Assembly (NCBI GenBank): GCA_016858145.1
Contig: JAEHOE010000140.1
Span: forward strand, 276,034 to 340,033
Origin: Edaphochlamys debaryana
Taxonomy: Eukaryota; Chlorophyta; Chlorophyceae; Chlamydomonadales
DNA length: 64,000 nt
Direction of reading: 5' to 3'
The notes under the pieces: model-generated
Databases searched by the model: none
Seen by the model: only the letters and a program-made list of their open reading frames with translations
Told to the model about the DNA's origin: nothing
Translations under genes and position numbers: made by a program
Part shown: piece by piece, positions 48,604 through 58,498 of the stretch
How the letters are laid out: each line of letters opens with the position of its first letter
How positions within the stretch are numbered: position 1 is the stretch's first letter

Positions 48604-50510
48604 TCCCGCGCGAAGCTGATGCAGACTAAGCGCAGAATCGCGCTGTTGCGCTGAGCATCATGGTAGTGTACATAATGACGCGTTTTGATCGAGTTTATGT
48701 GGCGCGGGGCGTGTGGAGCGCCACACCGGGGCAGCTCGCATCGCGTGGGCACGGGCTGCGGCTGTCGGACTGCTGGGTTTCGCACTTGCATCGGCACCGT
48801 CCTGCCAGGTGGGCGTCTTGGGGAGTGGGGGCAACCGCACCCTCCCTAAACCTTGATAGTTGATGCACGGCACGCTCAATGCCCTCCAGAGGCGCCCTGT
48901 GTTTGCCCCTCTCGGTGCCTCCGCATCGGCCATGCCGCGCACATATCCCTGGCACCCCCTGACGCCTCAGATCATGGCTCATTCTCTCCTCTCTCTCTGC
49001 TTCAAAGCCCGCTCAGGCCACTCAGGCCTGCGAAATAGCGCCAACAAGTCCCCCAACGCGGCGCAACCGAGCGTGCGGGGTTGCAAGCACGGCAACGCGT
49101 GCCCCCCCTCACCCTTTCATCATCGTTCGTTCATGCAAGTATCCTATGCATCATTCATCATCCTTTCACATGGCATTGACAGGGCATCCTGCAACAGCTG
49201 GCAGTGGGGTGGCGCACGGGCCCCTGTGGACTGGTCCGCGGCCCCCTCGCCCCCAAGCCCTCCTCATCAGCGTCATCGAGCCACGTCAGCGGCCTCCGTA
49301 GCCCTCGGTCCAAATTTCCACGCTTGTTTGCATCATGTGGCTGGAAGTCGCCCCGGCCTGCAGGGGGGGCAATAGGACGCTCTGGTAAGCACCAGTGCTC
49401 CCCACTCCTGCCTGCCACGCGGCTGTACCCCCCCTTGGCCCTGACCCCTTGCCGCACCCGCTTTGGCCCGGCACTCTATCCCATGCAACTAGCAAGCATC
49501 CCCTCCACTTTACGTGCCCTCCCGTCCTCCCCTCCTCGGTACGGTAGCAGTTGGCCGGCTGGTGTCAGACGTGGCGCCTCTCCCGCTCGCACACCGACCA
49601 TGCAAGCAGCCCTTCACACGGCACCGAACCTGCCCACGCCCAGCCCCGCCGCTGCCCTGCTCCTCACTTGGGACCAGCGTTGCCCTCCGCAAAACTGTAG
49701 AGCCGCGAGCTTTACTCGGCAGTCATTTGACCTTCAGCTGCGCTCATGGGAGTCAGATGAAGATTCCGTTCTCGGATTGGGTTCGTCACGCAAGGGTGGC
49801 GGCGTTACTGTGTAGTCCGCCCCCGCATGGGGGAGGGCCGAACCGTTGGGGGTAGGTCGCATCAGCCACTTCCGGGATGGAAACTACCTGCCTCGGGCTT
49901 GTGTGAAGGGCTGCTCGCATGAGCCTGGGAGTCTCAGGCTTGTGTGTGCTTGGTCGAGAGGCGCCTCCCACTTGTCCTCCGAGAAAGATGGAGGGGTCAA
50001 CCGGGCCAGGGGCGGGGAGGCTTAGTTCCAAAGCTCCAGAGCCTGGGGTTAGGGTGGGGAGAGGGGGCGGCGGGGACATGATTCCACGGGCCCACGCGCG
50101 TTGACGCTCTTATCCTCACCTCTACCCGCTACGTTTATGTTCTTCTCCTCACCCGCTTCGGGGGTTACGGAAGCCGCAGCCCGCTCCAGCCCCACCTCCC
50201 GCCCGCATAGCGGCACCCACGCCCACCCAGCTGACCTCCATAGCTGCACCCGCGCCCCAGGCCTACTCTGTGGCACGTCCCTCAGCTCTCACACCACGTT
50301 CTGCCCGCCTTGCCTTGCCGTGCTCCTTAATCTCAACCCATCCCCATTCCAAGGCAGTCCCATCCCCATCCCGGTACTCTGGCAGTCCCATCCCCATCCC
50401 CAGTCCAAACCCCCGAGCCAAACCCCCGACCCAGATCAGAGGCAAACAACTACGCTTGGACCTGTCGGTTGCCGCTTCCGCCCCGGCTTGCCTAGCCGTG
50501 CTCCTCGATC
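48604..50510. other. Intergenic between GT90-E and F
   Basis: No supportable gene in 1.9 kb. Near the right end (50309-50530) are two diverged copies of the last coding stretch of F. Confidence 0.55.
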
Positions 50511-50590
50511 TCATCCCATCCCCACCCCAAACCCCCAACCCAGATCGGAGCTTGCCTTGCCGTGCTCTCCGATCTCGGCCCACCCCGTCT
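50309..50590 (-). repeat. Three copies of the GT90-F terminal coding segment
   Basis: TTGCC(T)TGCCGTGCTC followed by ATCTC and a CCCA-rich run occurs at about 50309-50360, 50483-50530 and 50548-50590 (plus strand). The last is coding (GWAEIGEHGKA, minus). The copies include the GAGCACGGCAAGGCAAG boundary, which contains a GC-donor-like GGCAAGG. The real 3' limit of the F coding exon could therefore be a GC donor at this point. Confidence 0.7.
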
Positions 50591-53500
50591 CCTCCATGAA
50601 CTCTGCCACCGGCTTCCAGTGCCGCGTGTTGCGGCCGCCCTCGGGGGAGCCGCGGGCGGGCGTGTAGCGCATGAGCGTAGACAGCTCCTGGGGGGAGGGG
50701 GCGTGTGTTGTGCTGCTGCAGAAAACTGGTATCCTCGGATGTCAGAACCAGTGCGGACGTCGCACAACAGCGTGGAGGGGCGACAGGGGTGGAGGGGAGG
50801 AGGGGGGAAGGGGGGTAGGAGGGGCAGGGCACAGCAGGGCAGGAGAGGGGGGCGTGTAGCGCATGAGCGCAGAGGTGGAGGTAAGTACAGAGTCGGGTTC
50901 GAGTAGGGGTGGGGAAGGGGTGGGTAGGGGGCGGGGGTAGGGGGGTTGTGCGGGGGAAGCGGGAGGGCACAGGCGGCGCAGGCTGAACATGACTGGACCC
51001 TGGACGACCCTGGGCAAGTACGGCAGGCGGTGGGCAGATCCTGATCCTGATCCCAAGTCCTTGTCCTCACTGCCCCAACCTTTATGATCGTGAACCAGTA
51101 GCACACCAGCGCCCGGGTGTGCAGGTAGGTCTGTGCGAAGGCCTGGCCCCGGGCCCCGATGGCGGCTGCCTCGTCGTCGTGCCGGGCCGCCCAGGACAGC
51201 ACGTCCAGGACCTCCTGGGGGGGGGGGGAGGGGGGGGGGGGGGGAGAAAGGAGGGTAGAGGGTGCGGCAACCGGCAAGGTGAGACCATATGATGCACCGA
51301 GTCCTCTTGTGACGACACCTCGCCAAGCCCCATCACCGCCAGTCCAACTGGGCGCCGGCCCCTCCGCCGCCTTCCCGGCTCCTGTCCCGTGCTCTACCGC
51401 CACCCAACAAACGCACACACTACACACCTCGGGCCCCTGCCGCCAGAAGGGCTTGTAGTGCACGTGGGGCTTGAGGAGGGGGTAGTAGAATGCGCGGTAA
51501 CCTATGGGGTCGGGGGTGGGGTAAGGAGACACACGGAACAGATCTGAGGGCGAGCACCCTGCGCCCGCGCCTCCGGCACTCACCCCCCGCCCCCGGCCCG
51601 TGCCATGCCCCAAAACACACGCCCGCACCCCCCTCCGCCCCCTCCTCACCGCCCTCCTCCTTCACCACCAGGCTCCCGGTCGCCAGCAGCTGCTCCAACC
51701 TCGTGGATATGCTCTGTCCGTCCAGGTTCAGCAGGTACTTGTAGTGCGCGTGGTGGAACATGTCTAGCCTCTGTGGACGGCGTGTGTGACCCGGCAGGGA
51801 GGGGGGGCTCAACGCCGGTAGGCGGGCAAGCCGGCGGGTGCACATGGTCTCGGCCCGGAACAGCCCGGGCCCGGCGGCACTTGAGAGGCATACACATCAG
51901 CCCCTCCCGCCGTCCGGTCGCTGCAATCCGTAGAGGGGCCATGGCGACATACAGCATGACGTGCATGTACCGGATGTACCAAACCGGAGCGGATGATCCC
52001 CTGTCCACATGGCCTTGCTCAGCCCCCGGCCAAACCCCTGATCACGGCAGCAGTTCAGGTAGCACTTGTACCACATGTACGCGCGCTTGTCAAAACCTCG
52101 TCCCCAGCCCCGACCCCCCCAGCCCCCCTGGCCGCACAGCGCCCAGCAGGTCGATGGGCGCCCCCGCCGCCACCGCCTGCGGAGCCCACTCGTGGACGAA
52201 GTGCTTGCGCGTCTCACAGGACACGGTAGGGGGCTTCAGTTCGCGGGGCCTGGGGGGAAGAGGGAGGGAAGGAGGGGGGGCGGGCGGGAGAGCGAGGCAT
52301 GACGAGGCGCGGCCGAGCACTGGGCATGGCCGGTGTCTGGCGGCACGGGTTAGGGTGGGGGGCTTCTCCTCGCGGGGCCTGAGGGAAGGGAGGCGGGGCG
52401 GGCGGGCGGGGATGAACAATACGGTACTGGCATGCTTGGTGGGACAGAGCCCCAGAGGCGCGTGCGGGGCCGGAGCGGGGCACGGGGAGCCAAGGTGCCC
52501 GCGGCAGGCGCGTGTCAGGGCAGTGCACACTGCTGTGCCTGGATCCCACCCGACCCACATGACCCCTTGTCCCGCCCGTTGTTAGAGCATCCTCCCGCAC
52601 CGCGTCACAACGCATGCACCAGCCCCCCAAGCCCCTGCACCCACGCAACAGCGCACACCCAGGCAGCCCCAGCTAGCGGGACGGGTGACGGGGGGGACGT
52701 GCGGAGCCAGAGCGGGGGGAGAGGGGCGCGGGCGATCCACACGGCCCACGCCGCCTTCAGGCCCACGCGCAAGCTCCCAGGCCCCCTCCACCTGCCGCGC
52801 CTGTGCTTCACGCCTGCACACACTCAGCACCGGTAGCGCACAAACCCAGGCAGCGCCCCATGCCCCCAGCGGCTCACGCGCATCCCAATCCCTCTGCGCA
52901 CCCGGCTAAGCTGCCCCAAACTGATCACATGCACGAGCGCGCACACTCAGGAAGAGCTGAGGAACAGGGTCATCACATTCGGGCACCCCCCCCACCCCCC
53001 CCACCCCCCACCCACAGCCCCCCCCTACACCGAGCTCCCCCCCCAAACCCGGCGGCTCACGCGCATATGTTGGTGCCGTTGGCGCCCCGGCGGAAGGTCT
53101 CGGGCGCCCGGGGGTCGATGAGGCGGTCGTAGCCCGTGAACCTGGGGGTGGGGCAGGGGAGGGAGGGGGGGAGGTGGGGCAGGGGAGGGAGGGAGGGGGG
53201 GTGGGGCAGGGGAGGGAGGGAGGGGGTGGGGCAGGATCGGGGGGAAGGCCACGGGAGGGCACGGGCGGGACTCGGTGTGCCTCAGGTGCCGCCATCCAAC
53301 CACGGCACTCCGCCTGCTTCTCCTTCCGGGCATTGTCCGCCTCCGGCCCCGGCCCCAGTTTTGCCCCCCACCCCACCCCCACCCCGGGGCTGCACTACGC
53401 CCCGTTGTCTGTAATAGCCCCACCCCCAACACGCCCCCCACCTTCCGAACAGGGTGGCGTTCCGCTCGCCCCAGGGGTAGCGCTCGCGGCTCTGCTGGAC

Positions 53501-55463
53501 GCGGCTCAGCGTCTCCTGCGTGAAGCCCCGAGCGAAGAAGTGGATGTCTGGGGAATGGGATAGGGGGAGGAGGGGAGGCAGGTTGCAGGGCGTGTGTCGC
53601 CCACCGTACCGTGTGGGCTCCCTCCCTCGTCACACGCAGCACCTGCTGCTCGCTCTGCCTGCTGATGCGCCCCTCATCCCACCTCCCCGCGTGCTCCTAC
53701 CCCTCCAACCCACAAGCTTTCCCTACCCTTAGCCCTCCCCCTCCCCCTCACGCGGCACCAGGATGTCCGCGTACGAGTCGCTCTTGGCGAACCGCAGCAC
53801 GGGGGGCACGCCGGGCGCCTCGCCGGCCGCCGTGCGGTTCAGGTAGTCTGCGGTGATGACGGTGGGCATGTCGGCGGTTGACACAACCAACTCCACGTCG
53901 GGCAGGAGGGGCCCGAAGGTCTCCTGAAGGGACAGGAAGAGAGCCAGGTGCGCTGCCAGCATGAACTGTGTGATGGGAGGGAGAGGTGGGGGAGGTGGGG
54001 GGTAAAGTGGGGGAATGGGGGGGGGGGGGGATGTGGTTCATGGTTGGCTGAAAGAGACTGCGGAGAGAAGTTGTGAGGGTGAGGGTGAGGGTGACTTTGG
54101 CTGCGAGGGAGCGGGGGCCGGTCGCAGCCACCACGGACTGCGGGACCCGCACAGACAGCGGTAAGCAAAGGGGCGTCGGAGCATGGCTCTGTTCGGAGTG
54201 TGGTCAGGGGGCGTAGGCGCGGTAGGCCCGCGCACCTGCCAAGGTACACCCAATCCAGCCCTCTCATCCCCCTCAGCCTGCCTACGGCTCCTGACACTCG
54301 AGAGTGCCCTCCCTCCCTATGCTCTGTCCTCCGGTTCCCGACTCCACACCCGCCCCCAGCGGATTCCCCCGACTCCCCCCCTTCTCACGCCACGCCCCAA
54401 CGCCGCACCCCCCGGGGCCTCCTACCCCAGTGACTAGGGCCAGGACCACCTGGCTGACTCACCCTGTGCTGACTCAGCCGCTTGATCCTCAGCTTCTCAG
54501 GATCTGTTGTGATGTACGGCACTCCCCCCACGAAGGCCACCCCCACGGCCCGGTTCACCCAGGGCCAGGCCGGCAACTGCTCGGTAAGCCAGTCCATGAC
54601 CTCTGGGGGGGTAACGGGGAGGAGAGGGAAGGTTCGGGAAGGTGGCGGAGACGGCTGGGGAGGGAAATGGCTTAAGGGGGGCGTGCAGGGGCTGGCGAGC
54701 CCTGCATCGTGCACCCTCAAGGAGGAGGCGGGTGGGGGTTCCTGGCTCTTCTGCTACGTGCCAGCGCCCTTGACCACCGCGTTAGCAAGCCCCGTCCGGC
54801 CTCCGGCCATGGCTCCGGCCTGACCTGCCTTGAGCCCCCACTGTTCCGCTTTTTGTCCTCTTGATTGTGGCCGACGCCGCAGGCCCATCCCCCACCCCCC
54901 GCCGACACTGCCCCACCCGCCGTGATGCCGCGCTCCCGCCAGTGCCGCAGATCGTCGTGGATGGTGTCGTACAGATCCGTAAAGTTGGACATTGCGCAGT
55001 AGGCCGTGTTGGCTTGGTGGTAGCCGGGGGGGCGGGGGCGGGAGACCACGCGGGGTATGGGCGGGCGGCGGGGGACGCGGGGTCGCCGAGAGCGCTTCTT
55101 GCGTGCTGAGAGCCCGTCTAAAGGGTGGGTTCCGTTCCCTGGCACCGGCTCCGTCGCCGTGTCTTTGAAGGTGTGCTCGGAGGCGTGAGGAGTGGATTGG
55201 CTGACGGGGTCGCCTGCACCCCCGCCATCCGCGGAGATGGCCGGGGGGTAGCGTGCCCCAGCTCCGCGTGTTGCTGGCTCCGGCCCAGACGAGTTCTCCT
55301 CCGACATGTCCGGGTCGCCACTCCTAAGCTCTACAGAAGCAGCAGCGTCCTCTTCGAGGTCTGCGTAGTCGCCTTCCGCGTCTGACAGGCATCGCGCACT
55401 CGCGAGCGATGGATTGGACAAGTAAACCGCTAAAACAAGGAGAATTGATGCCCATCTAGGCAT
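50511..55463 (-). CDS. GT90/CAP10-type glycosyltransferase F
   Basis: Third GT90 paralog. Exons: 54917-55463, 54463-54602, 53752-53965, 53442-53547, 53061-53141, 52138-52249, 51650-51770, 51428-51501, 51080-51214 and 50511-50687, 568 residues. ATG 55463 begins a signal peptide (MPRWASILLVLAVYLSNPSL); an in-frame Met at 55661 is upstream but less likely. An acidic, then Arg/Pro-rich stem of about 110 residues is longer than in D or E. Blocks: AYCAMSNFTDLYDTIHDDL; LPDVELVVSTADMP; FAKSDSYADILVP; HYKYLLNLDGQSISTRLEQL; SLVVKEEGGYRAFYYPLL; HVHYKPFWRQGPE; and VCYWFTIIK. F has an extra phase-1 intron (54603-54916) between GITA and EVMDWL that D and E lack. The C-terminus is uncertain: the frame reads to TGA at 50511, but a GC donor after EIGEHG could lead to another exon. 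Confidence 0.88.
52341..52400 (-). repeat. Echo of GT90-F exon 6 start with acceptor
   Basis: Minus-strand CAGGCCCCGCGAGGAGAAGC with CCCCCCACCC copies the exon start CAGGCCCCGCGAACTGAAGC with CCCCCTACCG (52211-52252), and the G/A-rich flank matches too. The copy sits 130 bp upstream (gene sense) in the intron and would read RPREEKPPTL in place of RPRELKPPTV. Confidence 0.85.
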
Positions 55464-55923
55464 CTCTTTCAATAGACAAATGGATTCAGCTGGCGAGATC
55501 AAGGAGAGGCATCGGCTTGAGTGCGACCGAATGCAAGTGCTCACAAAGGCGCTGCACAAAGGAGGGTAGCGGACGGCAATTCTGTGAGCAGTGTGGCTTC
55601 TGGAAGGCGTAACTGCCCGTGTGTGTGAAGGCGAGCAGTTGCGCACACGAAGCTTCCACACTCAGGCACCCTTCGTACCCCACGCCATTCCTCCGGATTT
55701 GCCCCCTTGCTGCTCCGCCACGGGCGACCATGCGCGTCCTGGTAACGGGGTCAGGGCTCGCGAGCCGTGCGCCTGAATGTGAACCAGGCGCACAAGTTTT
55801 CCTTACTTACCCTGTATATTGGGCGGACCCTTCCGGACGGCCCTGGGTTCCCATTCTCCCCCATGCTTTACCCCGGCTCTCTGCCCTCTTCCTTCTTCCG
55901 GGGGCAGGCCGGGGAGCGGGGCC

Positions 55924-55992
55924 ACAGAGAAGATTAGCATGGCCCCTGCGCAAGGATGACACGCACAAATCGAGAAATGGTTCCAAATTGTT
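55924..55992 (+). pseudogene. 5'-truncated U6 snRNA pseudogene
   Basis: From ACAGAGA (the 5' splice-site-pairing box) to the 3' end this is identical or nearly identical to the U6 gene at 57519-57587. The 5' stem-loop, the TTAAAATTGGAA segment and the TATA promoter are missing; unrelated G-rich sequence precedes it. It cannot be a functional U6. Confidence 0.92.
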
Positions 55993-56156
55993 CTGCCCCG
56001 CTCGACAACTCCCTAACGTTCTGCCCGGCGCGACAACTGCACCCGCACCACATGCGAGCTGCAGAGGGTGTAGGGACGCGGGCGGGAGAGGGCTGGGCGG
56101 GGAAGCGGGGCCTGAAGGGGCAGGGGCGCGGGGCCCCTCGGCGGGTCCTGGGCAGG
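55924..56156 (+). repeat. Duplicated segment shared with 57519-57754
   Basis: About 233 bp of high-identity direct repeat. It covers the 3' part of U6 and about 165 bp of downstream flank (CTCGACAACTCCCTAACGTT, GGGCCTGAAGGGGCAGGGGC, GGCGGGTCCTGGGCAGG). It differs by a few substitutions and a short indel (CATGCGAG against CATGTGCAGAG). The two copies are about 1.6 kb apart. Confidence 0.95.
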
Positions 56157-56164
56157 CCCTGGCA

Positions 56165-56440
56165 GGTCCCTCGCTACCCTATCGTCTACCCCATCACTAC
56201 CCTATCGTCTTGCAACCCCATCGTCTACCCCATCACTACCCTATCATCTGGCCCCATTACCCCAACCCCCCATACCCTAACCCGATCCTCCTTACCCTCA
56301 CCTCCTTACCCCAACATCCTTACCCTATCGCAGTTACCCTATCATGCTGCCCCATCGTTAACCCAACCTCGCTACCCTATCCCCCGATACACCTTCCCCT
56401 CTCCCCTATTCCCCCTTACCCCCCTACGGCCATACCCTAA
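56165..56440. repeat. Degenerate TACCCTATC/TACCCCATC repeat field
   Basis: Roughly 270 bp of irregular TACCCTA, TACCCCATC, CTACCCTATCGTC and ATACCCTAACC units directly downstream of the truncated U6 duplication. It is not a clean telomere unit. Confidence 0.8.
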
Positions 56441-57454
56441 CCTGCTTTCCGGGGGCGGACCCCGCCGCCGCGCAAAACCGGCCCGCTCTGATCCCGCCCG
56501 TTCCGAGGCCGCCTAACCCCTTGCAAGCATCTGTTAGATGTATGAAAGGGTTCAGAAGGCTTGGCAAGTGCGGGGAAGCGGTGAGGCGAGAGCTGGGCGC
56601 TCTGGGGGAGGGGGGGCAGGCTGGGGAGCGGGGCCGCGGACCCCGCCACCTCAGCTACCCCCCTCTTCCGCCCCCTTGGCGTTTCCCCCTTCTGACCCCA
56701 TCGCCCCGCCAGGTACCGGTTGACCTCCCCCGCCCCTCCTCCTCCACCCTCCCGTTCGTGACCCCGGGCCCCCAAGCCATGCGCACGGGCGTACGGGTTG
56801 TCGTACGCGTTTCGGAGGTCGCACACGTACTCACACGTACACGTGTACATGTACCCAGCCTGCTTCACCCCGGCTCTCTGCCCCCTTGCCCCTTCACTTG
56901 GAGTTTGGACCTTGCTGGCGTCAGTGCCAGTCAGTACCGTGGAGCTGCTTCCTGTTTCTCCCCAAGCGTGTGCTCAGCTCGGTCCCCTACCCGGAAGCGG
57001 GGCAGGGAGCAGACACCCGTAGACAGCGAGGGCAACATGGATGTGCAGGGTGAAGAGGGTCGTCCCCCTCCCTCGCCCTTCCCCCCCCAGGCCCCCACAC
57101 GCACCCCCGGCCCTTGAACCCACCCCTCCTCAAGCCCCACCCGGCCCAGCGACGCCGCCCACACGCAGGCACGCCTTTGCGCTGCACCTCCCACCGATCC
57201 CCACCCGGCTTGCCTCGACGCTCTGGTCTGGTCCCCTCCTGCACGCACTTGCGTCGGCTGAGCTTCACTCGGGCGTGCAGACATGCCTGCCTGTCCTGAT
57301 GTGTCATCGAGCACCGATGCGCACGCTCTTGGCCTTGGGTCTCCCGCCCACGGCGGAGTTGCGTCGCGCAACTTGTCGCCGCGCATCGACACCCTACGCG
57401 GTGTTGGCCGTCGGTCGTGGGCGACGACTGGGCGCGTTGGCCGGGAATTTCGGG

Positions 57455-57461
57455 TATATAT
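57455..57461 (+). promoter_or_regulatory. TATA box of the U6 gene
   Basis: TATATAT starts 31 bp before the first U6 base (57486). That is the spacing known for RNA polymerase III type 3 U6 promoters. A plant-like upstream sequence element could not be recognised. Confidence 0.8.
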
Positions 57462-57485
57462 ACTTATTGGCGCATAAGCTCTTTC

Positions 57486-57587
57486 GTCCTTCGGGACATC
57501 TGTTAAAATTGGAAAAATACAGAGAAGATTAGCATGGCCCCTGCGCAAGGATGACACGCACAAATCGAGAAATGGTTCCAAATTGTT
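57486..57587 (+). ncRNA. U6: U6 spliceosomal snRNA
   Basis: The 5' stem-loop GTCC-TTCG-GGAC is followed by TTAAAATTGGAA, ATACAGAGAAGATTAGCATG (ACAGAGA box pairing with 5' splice sites), GCCCCTGCGCAAGGATGACA (U4 pairing and internal stem-loop, AGC/GAC elements) and CGCACAAATCGAGAAATGG, as in plant U6. One local variant: GGAAAAATACAGAG where plants usually have GGAACGATACAGAG. It ends around CCAAATTGTT and is not followed by the expected run of four or more T, so the 3' end and termination are unusual. It is the only complete copy in the window. Confidence 0.95.
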
Positions 57588-57754
57588 CTGCCCCACTCGA
57601 CAACTCCCTAACGTTCTGCTCGGCGCGACAACTGCACCCGCACCACATGTGCAGAGCTGCAGAGGGTGTAGGGACGCGGGCGGGAGAGGGCTGGGCGGGG
57701 AAGCGGGGCCTGAAGGGGCAGGGGCGCGGAACCCCTCGGCGGGTCCTGGGCAGG

Positions 57755-58498
57755 GGAACAAGGAGAACATCACGGTTCGAGTTCACCTGGGTGCGGGGCT
57801 GGTGGCGCGCCAAACTCGCCCAGGACTGCCGCTACGCTCTCCTATCATCTTGCAACACCGACAGGCGGTGTGCCTTCGCTGCCGCTGGCGACCAACGGAG
57901 AGACGGACATTGTGGGCGGTGGGGATGGAGGATGGACGGGGCGAGCAAAACACGCCGGACCGATCAGGCGTGCTGACTTGCGTCCCTAATGTATAGCGCA
58001 TACCTTGAGGAGTTCTTTCTAGGTGGGAGGAACGCCCGGGAGCGAGTCGATGCGCCGATGCACCCGGACTTCGAGCCACGCCGGCGTGCCACCAACTCGC
58101 TAGACAACCTCTATAACTGATAGCTGGGACTAGGAGCTTTCAATAGCAACTCATAAGAAGTACATTAGAGTTCTCCCCTTGCAGAACACCCAGCCCGCGG
58201 CAACGAGCGGAAACCCGGTTCGCTCCGCTGCAAGAACACGACATTGCAATTCGATATTGAGACTGTGTACAAGGAGCTCGCGCTCGCACTTGCGGCATGC
58301 GCTCGCGGCGAGGGCGGGGGCGTGTGCCCCTGCCCGCTCTCGCCGCATAGGTGCTGTCCAGCAGGTTTCAGAAGGATTACGGCAGGAAAGACACCTCTAC
58401 AGACGCGGCGAGCGGAGGCATTGCGCTTTTGCTGCGCTTTTGCTGCGCCTACACTGTAGGAGTCAGCCCAGAGGAGGCAGCTAAGTCCAGCAGCAAGG
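57755..58498. other. Region between U6 and the CCDC180-like gene
   Basis: No supportable gene. It probably includes the promoter and 5' UTR of the downstream gene. There is no T-run that could serve as a delayed polymerase III terminator close to U6. Confidence 0.5.

Noticed and set aside
48604..50510. Plus-strand frames of 100-200 residues between GT90-E and F
   Set aside because: Low-complexity Pro/Ser/Arg composition and no motifs; they look like shadows of GC-rich noncoding DNA.
57760..57800. tRNA-like GGTTCGAGTTC (T-loop resemblance)
   Set aside because: No matching acceptor stem, D-arm or anticodon arm around it.
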